Shown: piece after piece, positions 14,600 to 25,984 of the stretch | How the letters are laid out: each line of letters starts with the position of its first letter | Numbering within the stretch: the stretch's first letter is position 1 | DNA from: Stomoxys calcitrans | Taxonomy: Eukaryota > Arthropoda > Insecta > Diptera > Muscidae | Length of the DNA: 64,000 nucleotides | Assembly: GCF_963082655.1 (NCBI RefSeq) | Contig: NC_081552.1 | Location: forward strand, 192,150,075 to 192,214,074 | Direction: 5' to 3' | Translations under genes and position numbers: made by a program | The notes under the pieces: generated by a model | The model's database searches: none | Seen by the model: only the letters and a program-made list of their open reading frames with translations | Told to the model about the DNA's origin: nothing

Positions 14600-15285
14600 A
14601 TTAAATCGGCTAATGATTGCGCCCTCTAGAGGCTCAAGAAGTCAAAATCCCAGATTGGTTTATATGGCAGCTATATCAGGTTATGGACCGATCTAAACCA
14701 TATTTGGCACAGTTGGTGGAAGACATAACAAAACACGCTTAAGAATTCATGATCCAAGATCGGTTTATATGGCAACTTTATCAGGTTATGGACCGATTTG
14801 AACCATATTTAGCACAGTTGTTGGAAGTCATAACGTCGTGCAAAATTTCAGCTAAATCGGATGAGAATTGCGCCCTCTTAAGGCTTATGAACTCAATCGA
14901 TATGAAGCAGATCGGTTTATATGGCAGCTATATCTGGTTATGGATCGATCTAAACCATATTTAGCACTGTTGTTGGAAGTCACAACAAAATACGTCATGC
15001 TAAATCGGATAGGAATTGCGCCCTCTAGAGGCTCAAGAAGTCAAGATCCAAGATCGGTTTATATGACAGCTTTATCAGGTTATGGACTGATTTGAACCAT
15101 ACTTAGCACAGTCAGCACAGCCAAATTGGATAAAAATTACGCCCTCTAGTGGTTCAAGAAGTCAAGATCCAAGATCGGTTTACATGGCAGCTATATCAAC
15201 ACATGGACCAATATGGCCCATTTACAATCCCCACCGACCTACACTGATAAGAAGTATTCGTGCAAAATTTCAAGTGGCTAGCTTT
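14600..15285 (-). mobile_element. DINE-1-like fragment, core array
   Basis: Minus-strand units of the 'gcgccctctagaggctcaagaa' / 'ggtttatatggcagctatatcagg' type at about 14620, 14740, 14870, 15018 and 15140. It ends near the leader side ('gtggctagctttactc') and is then cut by Helitron sequence. Confidence 0.6.
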
Positions 15286-15795
15286 ACTCGGACCCTCCGC
15301 CTTACCCCAAAACTTCGACCCAAATATAAAAGTTGTCCGATCGCGACAATATGGGATTCAAATTAAAGGTATTCAGGTTTAAAGTACAAATTTCTTGGGT
15401 TCAAATAACTGCGGGGCCGCCCCGACCCCAAAACCCCCTAAAATAGTTTTATTGGACGATAATAACAATCTATCAACCGAATAAAAGTTACTCGGGAGTA
15501 GATAACGAATATGGTCAGCAAGGAGGTAGAGGCTATATAATTTGTTGATATTGGAAGGGGGCGGACCCTCTACCGTTACCCCAAAAACACTACCCAAAAT
15601 CAAAAATAGACCGATTCGATTCGGATAATATGGGTATCGAATAAAAGGTATTGAAGGGAATGAAAGGTATTGGAAGAAGGGGTCGGCCAACTCCAAAAAC
15701 TGTTCCAAACAGACATATCGGACGAACATATCAATAAAGGACTCAAATGAAAGGTATTTGGAATAGACTACGAATATGACATAAAACAAGTATAA
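15286..15795 (+). mobile_element. Helitron-like fragment
   Basis: Plus-strand 'cggaccctcc..cttacccc' and 'acaatatgggattcaaattaaagg' units flanked on both sides by minus-strand DINE sequence. Both termini are missing. Confidence 0.5.
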
Positions 15796-16262
15796 AGGCA
15801 TTAATTTTGGCCGAGTCGAAGTTTGGATACCCACCACCTCGGGTATATATGTAAACCCCCTTTCGTCACCATACGGTAAAAATTGGATAACTTATGCACA
15901 CAAATTCGGCACGGACATTGAGTGGTAGAACAAAATGTTGGTCTTTTTGGCAGCTACACCCAAATATAAACCGATCTGAACCATATAGGAGACGGAAGTC
16001 GAAAAGCCTAACATAGGTCACTGCATCCGTCAAATTTCAACAAAATCGGATAATAAATGCGCTTTTTATAGGGCCAAGATTTTAAATCGAGAGATCGTTC
16101 TATATGGCACCTATAACCAACTGTGGACCGATATGGTCGAAATTAAACAAGGATATAATGTTCATCCTATTTTATTATAAATCCACTACCATATCCGTAG
16201 TTATATCTTAATAGGGGCTGGTCTCGATCATATTTTATTCAGATCCGGAAAACTAATATACA
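15796..16262 (-). mobile_element. DINE-1-like fragment, 3' end
   Basis: Opens with 'ggccgagtcgaagtttggatacccaccacctcggg', the minus-strand 3' signature also present at 52510-52550, then core-array units. Truncated internally. Confidence 0.55.
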
Positions 16263-16292
16263 AGTAAGATTTTCAGACAATAAATCTGTTTT

Positions 16293-17290
16293 TATACCCA
16301 CCACCGACGGATGGGGGTATATTCATTTTGTCATTCCGTTTGCAACACATCGAAATATCCATTTCCGACCCTATAAAGTATATATATTCTTGATCAGCGT
16401 AAAAATCTAAGACGATCTAGACATGTCCGTCCGTCTGTCTGTTGAAATCACGCTACAGTCTTCAAAAATAGAGATATTGAGCTGAAATTTTGCACAGATT
16501 CTTTTTTTGTCCATAAGCAGGTTAAGTTCGAAGTTGGGCTATATTGGACTATATCTTGATATAGCCCCCATATAGACCGATCTCCAATTTAGGGTCTTAG
16601 GCCCATAAAAGCCACATTTATTATCCGATTTTGCTGAAATTCGGGACAGTGAGTTGTGTTAGGCCCTTCGACATCGTCCGTCAATATGGCTCAGATCGGT
16701 TCAGATTTGGATATAGCTGCCATATAGACCGATTCCCCAATTTAGGGTCTTAGGCCCATAAATTTGAGAAAATTTGGGACAGTGAGTTGTATTAGGCCCT
16801 TCAACATCCTCCGTCAATTTGGCTCAGATCGGTCCAGATTTGGATATAGCTGCCATATAGACCGATCTCTCGGTTTTAGGTTTTGGGGCCATAAAAAGCG
16901 CATGTATTGTATCCGATGTTGCTGAAATTTGGGACAAAGAGTTAAGCCCCTCCACATATTTCTGCAAGTTGGTCTAGATCGATCAAGATTTGCATATAGC
17001 TGTCATATAAACCGATCTCTCGATTTAAAGTCTTGGCCCCATAAAAGGCGCATTTTTAATCCGATTGCACTGAAATTTGACACACTGACTTATGTTGTGC
17101 TTTGCGACATCCGTGTGGTATATAGTTCAGATCGGTTTATTTTTAGATATTACTACTAAAAAGACCAATATTTTGTTATATACAATTGAACAATATCTTT
17201 TACTAATTAGTATCTGGTCCAAATCGGAACATAGCTGTTATGGGGCATAAGGTATGAATTTTGCGATTTTATACGCCTTTTTACTTGTTT
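16293..17290 (+). mobile_element. DINE-1-like element, uninterrupted copy
   Basis: From TATACCCACCACCGACGGAT through CATGTCCGTCCGTCTGTCTG (about 16421) and a core array with 'gaaatttgggacagtgagt' units to 'cgcctttttacttgttt' at 17290. It is the uninterrupted counterpart of 2333-3843 and shows what that copy looked like before the LOA-like insertion. Confidence 0.72.
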
Positions 17291-17825
17291 TTTTATGGGA
17301 TTAAGACCCTAAATTGGAAGATCGGTCTATATGGCAGCTATATTTACATAGTCTGATCTGACTCATATTTAGGTCGGATGTCGGGAGGCTTAAAACAACT
17401 CACTATTTGAAATATCAGCGAAATCGGGTAATACATAAAGCTTTTATTGGCTTCAGACACTTAATCGAGAGATCGGTCGGTATGGTAGCTATATCCAAAT
17501 ATAGTTCGATCTAAACCATATTAACGTCGAATGTCGACAGGCCTTTTATCGGCAGATTGGTCTATATAGCAACTATATCCAAATATGGTCCTATTTGCCC
17601 ATTTCAAGAACTCAACCAGCGTGCATCAAAAAGACGTATCTATGCCAAATTTCAGCTCAATGTCTCAATTTTTGAAGGCTGTAGAGTGATTACAACAGAC
17701 TGGCGGACGGACAGGCTCACGGACATTGTTAAATCGTCTTAGAATTTTACAACGATCCGACCTATGTATCCTGTGTAGGGGCAGAAATTGATATTTCGAT
17801 GTGTTGCAAATGGAGATTCAAGTAA
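17291..17825 (-). mobile_element. DINE-1-like fragment, leader and core
   Basis: Minus-strand core units followed by the leader (inverse 'gacggacaggctcacggacat', 'gttgcaaatgga'). It is joined tail to tail with the plus element ending at 17290, and truncated at 17825 before the TACCC terminus. Confidence 0.6.
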
Positions 17826-18225
17826 TTGATGGTTGCCCCACCCCCCATAAGCCCTTCAAATGGGAATATTACACGATCAAAGCTTGATGAAACTCAAAAG
17901 AAAGGAATGTCGGCCAGATTACGATTATGACACTAAACTTTGTGTCTAGGTGATGCTTTACCTCCTAAATTCGTCTCCAGTAGGGTATTTGACCCATTAA
18001 TATTATGGTGGATCAAGTGATATATATTTGTGGGTAGAGTGTGTCATTCAAGTTTCTGCCCGAGTGGCTGATAGGGTGTAGCGCACAACCCCCATATAGA
18101 CGCCCTCCAGCAAACGGCTGTATACACCAATCATGACAATATGGGGTTAAATAAAAGGTAAAAGATTGTGGACTGCGAATCTGATATCTTTATTCATTGG
18201 AGAAGCCGTTGTACAAAATTTCTGC
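17826..18225 (+). mobile_element. Helitron-like fragment
   Basis: Degenerate plus-strand phrases ('acccccataagcccttcaaatggg', 'tgaaactcaaaagaaaggaatg'). Ends not identifiable. Confidence 0.4.
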
Positions 18226-18981
18226 CAAATTGTATAATAATATGACAGCTATAGCAGGTTATAGACCGATTTGAACTATGCTTAGCACAGTTGTTGGAAG
18301 TCGTGGCGAAACACGTTATGCTAAATTTCAGCCAAATCGGATAATAATTGCGCCCTCTAGAGGCTCAAGAAGTCAAGATCTCAGAATGGTTTATATGGCA
18401 GCTATATCAGGTTATAGACCGATTTGAACTATACTTATCACAGTTGTTGAAAGTCATTGCCAAACACGTCATGCTAACTTTCAGTCAAATCGAATTAAAA
18501 TTGCGCCCTCTAAAGGCTCAAGAAGTCAAAAATTCAAGATCGGTTTATATGGCAGCTATATGAGGTTATATACCTATTTGAACCATATTTAGTTCAGTTG
18601 CTAGAAGTCATACCGAAATACCTCATCCAACATTTCAGCCAAATTGTAAAGGAATTGCGCCCTCTAGTGGCTCCAGAAATCAACATCCAAGATCAGTTTA
18701 TATGGCAGCTATATCAAAACATGAACCGATATGGCCCATTTACAATCCCAACTGACCTACCCTAATAAGAAGAATTTATGTAAAATATCAAGCCCCTTGC
18801 TTTATTCCTTCGAAAATTAGCTTGCATGCGACAGATAGATGGACGGACATGGCTAGATCGACTTAAAATGTCTTGACGATCAAGAATCTATATACTTTAT
18901 GGGGTCTTAGATGAATATTTCGAGAAGTTACAAACAGAATGGCGAAATTAGTATACCCCTATTCTATGGTGGAGGGTATAA
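18226..18981 (-). mobile_element. DINE-1-like element, 5' end intact, 3' end missing
   Basis: Core units at about 18240, 18390, 18540 and 18700. The leader includes the microsatellite remnant near 18826-18850, and the 5' terminus on the minus strand is TATACCCTCCACCATAGAAT at 18981. Confidence 0.65.
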
Positions 18982-19939
18982 AAAGATTAAATGATGACTA
19001 CTTAATAGGACTACCTATAGTCATTTATAGACAATTACTATGTGATGATCAATGTTATAGGCGTTAAGCCACTCCAAGCGAGTAGCGCCATCTTCTGGCT
19101 GTTTTCAATTGAATTAAAAATAAAATATAGGAATTTCGGTTATTGGCGGTGTTATTTTTTAGCTTTCCCAACCTAAGGCGGGCCTCAACAATAGGGGTTT
19201 CAACTAATTTAAGTGTCAATCTTTGTCGTAGATAAAAATTGATTTAAATACAACAAATTTCTATAGAAAAAGGGATTTTGGGGAAAATTCTTATTAGTTA
19301 AAAAGTTGTCAAAATTTTAGAGTTAGAGAGTTGGTTCAAAGCTAGAGGACAGGATGGGCCTGGGGATCTACATTGAGAACAGGCACTGAGATCTTTGTTA
19401 GAACTGCTTGACCATAATACGATCCTGCAGGCGAAGATCCGGGCGATCACGGAATGCGCGAGGTGATGTAGTGTTAACTCGAGAACGTCAAGTACGAGCA
19501 TGTTTGCAGACAGTAAGCAAGCCATATGGTAAAATCACGAACAGTGTCGGAGTGTAAGAAGGAGATTAACGCCTTCGCAGTGGGTGTCACGATCTGCATC
19601 GTTTGGGTACCGGCCCAAAACGGAGCAACTGGAAATGAGAAAGCACACGATTTGGCAGTGAAGGCCATAGAATTACCGTTATTAAACTTGGTTATCCTGA
19701 AGCCTTTCGGGTCGATGCAGTCCGAGTTAAGGGCGTGGGCGACAAACGCGCATTTAACACTGTGAAACAGCGAAACGGTCGGTAGGACGGCGAAAATCCT
19801 ATGGGGAGGTCCAGATCGTGAGAAGAGGAGGCGGTTACTGAAAGGAAGTAAGAAGGAGGTCAGTAAAGCTATCGGCATCATAACGGAATACATAGGACTA
19901 CGAGCTCACTTATGTAAAATCGGTGGGGCAAGTGATAGC

Positions 19940-20467
19940 ATGTGTAGGGCATGCGGGGAAGATGACGAGACTTTGGAGCATTTCATATATCAAACTGAAG
20001 AAAACTTATTCGACGTATTTGCCAACATATGCGAATCTATAAATATAGCTGTACCTCGCATAAAAACAATCCATCGCCTTCAAAATAGAAATAATACAAA
20101 AAACCTCAATTCACCGGATGGCGTAATATTAATAAAGTTCATGTCACCATACGACAAAAACTTTTTCCTAAAATCTGTTTCTGGCTATAAAAAGATACAC
20201 AATAATATGTTACTACTGAATTCTATTGGTTTCAGATCTACATCACAATATTATATAAATGAAAATCTGTCCAATATGAATTACAAGTTCCTGCAAGATG
20301 CGATTCATCTGAAAAAGAAAGGCCTTGTCAAGTCTGCATACACATTTCGAGGACTTGCTTATATTAAACGCTTTGATAGCAACGAGCCGATATGCATTTT
20401 TCATCCGAAAATTATTGATAACTTACGTGCTTTGGAAGAAATACCTCATGCAGAAATTCATAGCTAG
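19940..20467 (+). CDS. Chimeric frame: retroelement knuckle fused to LINE ORF1 C-terminus
   Basis: The open frame of 175 codons begins in the older retroelement (MCRACGEDDETLEHFIYQ, residues 1-18) and crosses the insertion junction in frame into the LINE ORF1. From there it resembles the RRM/C-terminal region of insect LINE ORF1 nucleic-acid chaperones: IKTIHRLQNRN, SPDGVILIKFMSPYDKNFFL, YINENLSNMNYKFLQDAIHL, LAYIKRFDSNEPICI. The in-frame fusion is probably accidental. The ORF1 N-terminus, often with a zinc or PHD-like domain, is missing. Confidence 0.65.
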   Translation: MCRACGEDDETLEHFIYQTEENLFDVFANICESINIAVPRIKTIHRLQNRNNTKNLNSPDGVILIKFMSPYDKNFFLKSVSGYKKIHNNMLLLNSIGFRSTSQYYINENLSNMNYKFLQDAIHLKKKGLVKSAYTFRGLAYIKRFDSNEPICIFHPKIIDNLRALEEIPHAEIHS

Positions 20468-20628
20468 ACTTATAGTACGCTTGTTTATAATCTTCCTGAT
20501 TTTGTATGTATTATCGAATTTACAACTTAATATTCCAAAGAGTTTTTTAATTTGTTTTTCTTATAATTTTATTTATCATATTTATATTTTTTGGCTAATA
20601 CAAACAGGGACATTCTCTTTCAAACGCG

Positions 20629-21744
20629 ATGCTGATGTTACTCTTTACTTTTGTTTGCCTCTCTGTGACACACATGATTAATTTTGATAGATATTCCAAA
20701 GACGTAACTCGAAATTTACTGCGCATACTAGCAAAACAAAGAGATGGTTTGAAATTTTGTCACATAAATTCCCAAAGTATAGTAAACAAAGTGGATGAGT
20801 TTAAATATATATTTGAGAATGGGGAAATTGATATTATATGTCTTTCGGAGACTTGGCTACACAGTGCTATACCCGATAGCTTGATAAACTTGAAAGGATA
20901 CACGGTTTTCAGATCGGATCGAGAACGTCGTGGAGGTGGTGTTGCCATCTATGCAAGGAACGCTCTGAAAGCTAAACTGCGGTTGAGATCTAATCCTGAG
21001 GATCAGACGGAGTATATTTTCGTTGAACTTTCAAGTAACTCGAGGAAAATTTTGATTGGTTGTTTTTACCGGCCAAACAATACGATAGATTTGGATCAAA
21101 TACATAACGTCTTAGAGTCCGTGACATTGGGATATAGTGACGTTGTCATAACTGGAGACTTTAATTCCAATATTCTTGTAGACTCGCTTTTAACGGACAA
21201 TATGTTGACACTGGGTCTCTACCCTACTAATACTACAAACCCTACTCATTTCTCTTCAACTGTTAATACCCTTTTAGATTTATTCTTTGTAAATAATGCC
21301 TCCAATATTTTACTTAATGAACAAATATCTGCTCCTTGTTTCTCGAAACACGATTTGATTTATCTAGCTTACAATTTCACCTTGTCGGAGAAAGTGGAGA
21401 AGTTTTCGTACCGCGATTTCAGGAACTTGAACTATTCTGCTTTAGATGAGAGGATTCAGGAAGTCGATTGGCATGAAATATATGGACTTATATCTGTTGA
21501 TGATAAATTGAGCTTTCTTCAAGAAAACATTCTTCGTATCTATGATACAACAGTCCCTATTAAAACGAAAATGAAAAGATCAAACACTAAGCCTTGGTTT
21601 AATTCCACTATTAGAAATTTCATTAGAAACGTTTTAAGACTCCTGAACTTCAGGAAGAATTTCGCACGGCCAGGAATAAGGTTAATAAAGTTATTAATGA
21701 TGCAAAGTTACGATATTTTTCATCCAAATATTATTCGGCGTTAG
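20629..21744 (+). CDS. LINE ORF2, endonuclease part (frameshifted from RT)
   Basis: 371 codons. From residue 41 it shows an EEP/APE endonuclease: HINSQS (45-50), LSETW (72-76, catalytic Glu), GGGVAIYAR (102-110), GDFN (176-179), LLDLFF (215-220) and SKHDLI (239-244; many families have SDH here). It nicks the genomic target for target-primed reverse transcription. The frame after about 21638 is out of phase: the next frame there reads TPELQEEFRTARNKVNKVIN, the normal linker to RT. A 1- or 2-nt indel near 21605-21638 therefore splits ORF2. The true start may lie upstream of the listed ATG. Confidence 0.85.
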   Translation: MLMLLFTFVCLSVTHMINFDRYSKDVTRNLLRILAKQRDGLKFCHINSQSIVNKVDEFKYIFENGEIDIICLSETWLHSAIPDSLINLKGYTVFRSDRERRGGGVAIYARNALKAKLRLRSNPEDQTEYIFVELSSNSRKILIGCFYRPNNTIDLDQIHNVLESVTLGYSDVVITGDFNSNILVDSLLTDNMLTLGLYPTNTTNPTHFSSTVNTLLDLFFVNNASNILLNEQISAPCFSKHDLIYLAYNFTLSEKVEKFSYRDFRNLNYSALDERIQEVDWHEIYGLISVDDKLSFLQENILRIYDTTVPIKTKMKRSNTKPWFNSTIRNFIRNVLRLLNFRKNFARPGIRLIKLLMMQSYDIFHPNIIRR

Positions 21745-23441
21745 ACACGAGAAGCAAGTGGAAGGTTATAAATGATATCGGAGTTGGTAAATCCAAGGCG
21801 ATTTCTACCTACCATGGAGATATCAACGAATTGAATAGATCTTTTGTTAATATTCCGACCTTGGATATAGACACCACTTTCTATCAAGTCACTAATAGGG
21901 TAGTGGACAACACACATGTTGACTGCAGTTTTGAGTTTAGATGTGTATCGCACGATGAAGTTATACATAGTCTTATGTCAGTGAAGTCTAATGCCATTGG
22001 TCTTGATGGTATTGACCCAAGATTTATTAAAATACTGGTTCCTTACCTACTACCTTATTTTACTCATCTCTTTAACTCAATTCTAATCTCCAGTAGATAT
22101 CCGAGTATCTGGAAACGATCAAAGATAATTCCTATCCCTAAATCCAATGGCGATTTTCGTCCGATTTCGATATTATGCTACCTCTCGAAAGTTTTCGAAA
22201 AGATTTTACATAGACAAATGTCTGAATATCTCCAAAGGGAATCGCTGTTATCTGATAGACAAACCGGGTTTCGAGCTCATTATAGTTGCGTTAGTGCATT
22301 AGTTGAAGTTTCGGAATCGATAAGGAGTAAAATTGATGATGGTAATGTTAGTTTTCTCGTCCTTCTTGACCATTCAAAGGCTTTCGACTCGGTTGATCAT
22401 CGTAATCTATATATGAAGCTCAGAAGATTCTTCAAGTTCAGTGATACTTCTATAAAGCTTTTTCAATCGTATCTCAGTAATCGGCAGCAGTCAGTGTACG
22501 TAGGAGATGCCATATCAGAGTCAATAATAGTGCCCAAGGGGGTTCCCCAAGGCTCTATAATAGGTCCGCTTCTTTTTTCACTTTACGCAAACGATCTTCC
22601 AAGCCAGCTAGTCCACAGTCAGATCATCATGTATGCTGATGACGTTCAGTTGTTTCTTAGCGGTTCTGTTGATGATATTGGTGAATGCGTTACAAAACTC
22701 AACCAGGACCTTTCACGTGTTTATAACTGGGCCACAGCAAATGGTTTATTTCTGAATCCTCATAAATCGAAAATTATTGTTTTTCACAAGAGTAAAAGAT
22801 TTACTCTACGAGACTTGGATGTCACTATAAATCGTCAGAAGATTGATATTGTGTCTAGTGCGAAGAATTTAGGTGTAATTTTTAATAGCTCATTGACTTG
22901 GTCTAATCATGTGAATGCTATAGCAGGGCAGACATATGCAAAGCTGCGTACACTGTGGATCACACACTCTTATACACCTATTGAGGTTCGGACTCTATTA
23001 GCGAAGATGTTTCTAATTCCTGGTTTGATCTATGGCTGTGAACTGTTTGCGAACTGCGATTCACTAAGCCAACGGAAATTGAATGTAGTTTTTAACAGCA
23101 TTATTCGGTATGTCTATGGTGTAAGAAGAAATCAACATATTTCCACCATGGCGAATTCCCTTTATGGCTGTAGTTTTGACAATTTACTCAGAATCAGATC
23201 TCTACAATTCCTGCATAAGATCATTGTGACACAAACACCCAATTTCCTCTACGACAAATTAGTATTCGCCCGATCTAGAAGGGGTAGAAAACTTGTACCT
23301 TTTCGAAGAAGGAGTCTAGTATCTAAATGGCAATTTTATACGAGTACCATACGTCTTTGGAATACCATTCCCCACGAAATCCAAAACATCAGCAACGCGT
23401 CAGACTTTAAGAAAAGACTTTTTATTCTTCTTAGTAACTAA
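21627..23441 (+). CDS. LINE ORF2, reverse transcriptase part
   Basis: Continues ORF2 in the third frame (first ATG at 21831, 536 codons). RT motifs are in order: GDFRPISIL, SDRQTGFRAHYSC, LLDHSKAFDSVDH (first catalytic Asp, residue 180 from 21831), VPQGSIIGPLLFSLYANDLP, and MYADDVQLF (YADD, residues 268-271), followed by the thumb and a C-terminal region ending in NTIPHEIQNISNASDFKKRL. No RNase H is present, which fits CR1/L2/jockey-type LINEs. The palm has His where many relatives have Phe (LLDFSKAF). Apart from the upstream frameshift the frame is uninterrupted. Confidence 0.9.
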   Translation, partial: KRFKTPELQEEFRTARNKVNKVINDAKLRYFSSKYYSALDTRSKWKVINDIGVGKSKAISTYHGDINELNRSFVNIPTLDIDTTFYQVTNRVVDNTHVDCSFEFRCVSHDEVIHSLMSVKSNAIGLDGIDPRFIKILVPYLLPYFTHLFNSILISSRYPSIWKRSKIIPIPKSNGDFRPISILCYLSKVFEKILHRQMSEYLQRESLLSDRQTGFRAHYSCVSALVEVSESIRSKIDDGNVSFLVLLDHSKAFDSVDHRNLYMKLRRFFKFSDTSIKLFQSYLSNRQQSVYVGDAISESIIVPKGVPQGSIIGPLLFSLYANDLPSQLVHSQIIMYADDVQLFLSGSVDDIGECVTKLNQDLSRVYNWATANGLFLNPHKSKIIVFHKSKRFTLRDLDVTINRQKIDIVSSAKNLGVIFNSSLTWSNHVNAIAGQTYAKLRTLWITHSYTPIEVRTLLAKMFLIPGLIYGCELFANCDSLSQRKLNVVFNSIIRYVYGVRRNQHISTMANSLYGCSFDNLLRIRSLQFLHKIIVTQTPNFLYDKLVFARSRRGRKLVPFRRRSLVSKWQFYTSTIRLWNTIPHEIQNISNASDFKKRLFILLSN

Positions 23442-23989
23442 TTATTCAAAAATTGTTTTTCTCTCCTTTTAAACATTGTTAACTTCTTCCTTAAAGTGAA
23501 AACTATTTTAATTTATTATTTTTCTCAATAATTTGTATTTCCATCATTAATATTCAAAAAATTTTTTTTACATTTCTTTTATATTTCCTTAAAATTTTTA
23601 TATTATTTTTATTATTATTTTTTTCAAAGGATATATGACTGTTCTTATAAGCCTGCACTATAATTATAAGATTTTTTATCTTGTTGTGTAGGTATTCATC
23701 AAATAAATAAACTTAAACTTAAACTTAAACATTGCTCGGCTTTCGTATTTAACTGGTACTGGTACTTTAATGGGGACTCAATACCAGACATAAATCAACT
23801 TAGAGGCGTGACATGGAAAACAATTGAGGATTTTGTAAGTAGTATGGAATTCCTAACTTAGATTGTGTTTTTCGAGGTCACTTTTTTTGGTATTTAGAGC
23901 GCACAACAAGTCGATTACTGGCTTAGGTGTGTGGCATGGGGTGGATTAATATCCGCACCCTCTTTTCAACCTAACCTAACTCAACCTAA

Positions 23990-24014
23990 ATGAAGGCGCA
24001 GCGAAGCGGGCCGG
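23990..24014 (+). repeat. Helitron 3'-end stub
   Basis: GGCGCAGCGAAGCGGGCCGG followed by GCTCA is the 3' terminal signature of the Helitrons here, without an attached body. The next Helitron starts directly after it. Confidence 0.55.
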
Positions 24015-25340
24015 GCTCATATTTATGCATATGTAAATATTTGTTTTTATTGTCTGTTCCGTACATACTCAAAAACGGCTGAACCGATTTTCATGAAATC
24101 TTCACAGATGGTAGAGTTTGGACCCCCGGTGAAAATAGGGCAATAAATTTTTTGATATACGAGGGGCAGGGGGGGCGGACCCTCCCTCCAACCCAAAATT
24201 TTCAAAAACGCCGGATCTCGGGGATGCGTGCACCGATTCAATCGAAATTTGTGTTCCACCTTATGGTACGCGAAGAACACGAAATTGGTATAAAATTTTT
24301 AGGGCAAATAACTTGGGGGGACGCCCGATCCCAACCGATTGGGACAATATGGGTATCAACTGAAAGGTATTTAAAGTAAAGTACGAACGTGGTATACAAA
24401 TTTAGCCCAAAGTGTTCCTTGGTGTATGAGGGGCCTCCCCACCCCCAAAACCCGCTCGCTGGGCATATTTATCAATTGGGACAATATGGATATCAAATGA
24501 AAGGTATTTAAAGGTAGAATACAAATCTGACAAAAAAATTTATTTCTTGGTGCCTAAGGGGCCTCCCCACCCCCAAAACCCCCCAGCATGACATATGTCT
24601 CGGTGTCTGAGGCCTCAAATTGGGCTATTGGGCCTCAAATAAAAGAAAGAGTAGAGCACGATGCTAATCTTTTTTCAGGGCTAAGCGCGTGGATGCCTGC
24701 CCCACCCTTGATATCCATTAAAGAGGACATATTTGTGAATTACGACAATAAAGGGCTCAAATCTGATGTATATTTATGTCCAAGTGTTTCAGGGACGCCT
24801 CACCTAAACTCCCCCTACTCCAATCCATCACCAAAACCAAAAGAATGAAGTAGATTTAACATCCAAACTAAAATGTGCGGACTCCCCCCTTACCTTATTT
24901 TCAAAAACTCCAGATCTCGAAGATAGGTGGGGCAATTTTAAATTTAGGTTATTTATAATGATTCATAAACAGAAATTAGGTATCCTTATTTAGGGTGGGA
25001 TACTCAGGGGGCCGCGCCAATTTCAAAGCCTGCTAAATGGAAATACAAAGCAATAATGACAATATGGGGCTCAAATTAAAGGTATTTGGGACTAGTGAAT
25101 GAATCTGATATATGACGGTCCACCTCACCCACCCGGACTTATTTACCGACCCTAGCAATATAAAGCTCAAATGAAAGGCATTTGGGAGTAGACCACCAAT
25201 ATGATATCCACATTGGGGCAAAATATCTGAAAGGCCGTACCAGTACCCCCAAACAGGACTTTACCGACCGTGCCAGTATAGGGCTCAGATCGAATAAGAG
25301 AGTGAAAGAAGGGCAGCGAAGCGAGCCCTGTCCAGCTAGT
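24015..25340 (+). mobile_element. Helitron unit 1 of a head-to-tail array
   Basis: Starts with 'tatttatgcatatgtaaatatttg' and 'actcaaaaacggctgaaccg', holds 'atatgg.tatcaa.tgaaaggtattt' units, and ends GGGCAGCGAAGCGAGCCCTG plus CAGCTAGT at 25340. No replicase frame. Confidence 0.65.
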
Positions 25341-25984
25341 ATGTATTTAAATGAATTTGTGTTTGTTTATCGATTTGTTTGTTTGTGTGTGCTACATATA
25401 GACTCAGAAACGGCTGGAATGATTTTCTTGAAATTTTCACAGATGGTGCATTATGGACCCGTGGTGAAATTAGTGTATTTAATTTTTTGATATCTGATGG
25501 GGGGGCGGACCCTCCCCCTTGCCCTTATTTTCAAAAACACCAGATCTCGGAGATGGGCAGGGCGATTTTAAAACCGCCAAACGGATTTATAGACCTATCA
25601 CTACAATATGGGTATGAAAGTAAAAGTATTTGAGAGTAGAAAACGAACCTGAAATCCAATATTGGGGCTTAGTGTTTTGTGGGTCACCCCACCCCCAACC
25701 GACCATGGCAGTATGGATCTTAAATGAAAGGTCTTTAGGAGTAGAGCACGAAATTGACTTTCACTTGTGCTATCAAGTCTATTGGCAGTCCACTACACCT
25801 CCAAACAAGACTTTTACTGACCATTGCAATGTGGGGTTTAAATATGAGCTATTTGAGTGTAGAAAAGCCACAGGAAAATTGGAACGCATTTTCAACTGAA
25901 ATTAGGCAGACATTTCCATATTTAGGGTAGTCCTCTCCAGCATAGCATCATCTGACGCAGCAGAGCAGGCCGGGCTCAGCAAGT
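25341..25984 (+). mobile_element. Helitron unit 2 of the array (short)
   Basis: Starts ATGTATTTAAATGAATTTGT right after the preceding CTAGT, has the 'agactcagaaacggctgg' segment, and ends CAGAGCAGGCCGGGCTCAGC plus AAGT at 25984. About half the length of its neighbours. Confidence 0.6.

Larger units (their letters stand above)
19994..23730 (+). mobile_element. CR1/L2-like non-LTR retrotransposon (LINE), nearly intact, 5'-truncated
   Basis: Inserted into an older LINE at 19993/23731. It contains an ORF1 C-terminal part, an apurinic-type endonuclease, an RT without RNase H, a ~290-nt 3' region with AATAAA motifs at 23701-23709, and ends in three ACTTAA repeats. Tandem-repeat 3' ends without long poly(A) are usual in CR1/L2-type elements. 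The target duplication is at most about 2 bp. Only one frameshift is seen in ORF2, so this is the youngest LINE in the window. Confidence 0.85.
19335..23985 (+). pseudogene. RNase H-type non-LTR retrotransposon, split by a LINE insertion
   Basis: Same family as 57141-58555. The left part (19335-19993) carries RNase H pieces (ECKKEINAFAVG, IVWVPAQNGATGNEKAHDLA) and the start of the zinc knuckle (CRACGEDDETLEHF). The right part (23731-23985) resumes with HCSAF ... SIPDINQLRGVTWKT ... SSMEFLT stop and a 3' tail of CAACCTAACCTAACTCAACC. A single copy was therefore broken by the LINE occupying 19994-23730. It is 5'-truncated, with stops and frameshifts in the left part. Confidence 0.85.

Noticed and set aside
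20760..20948. Minus-strand open frame within the LINE
   Set aside because: Antisense shadow of the endonuclease domain.
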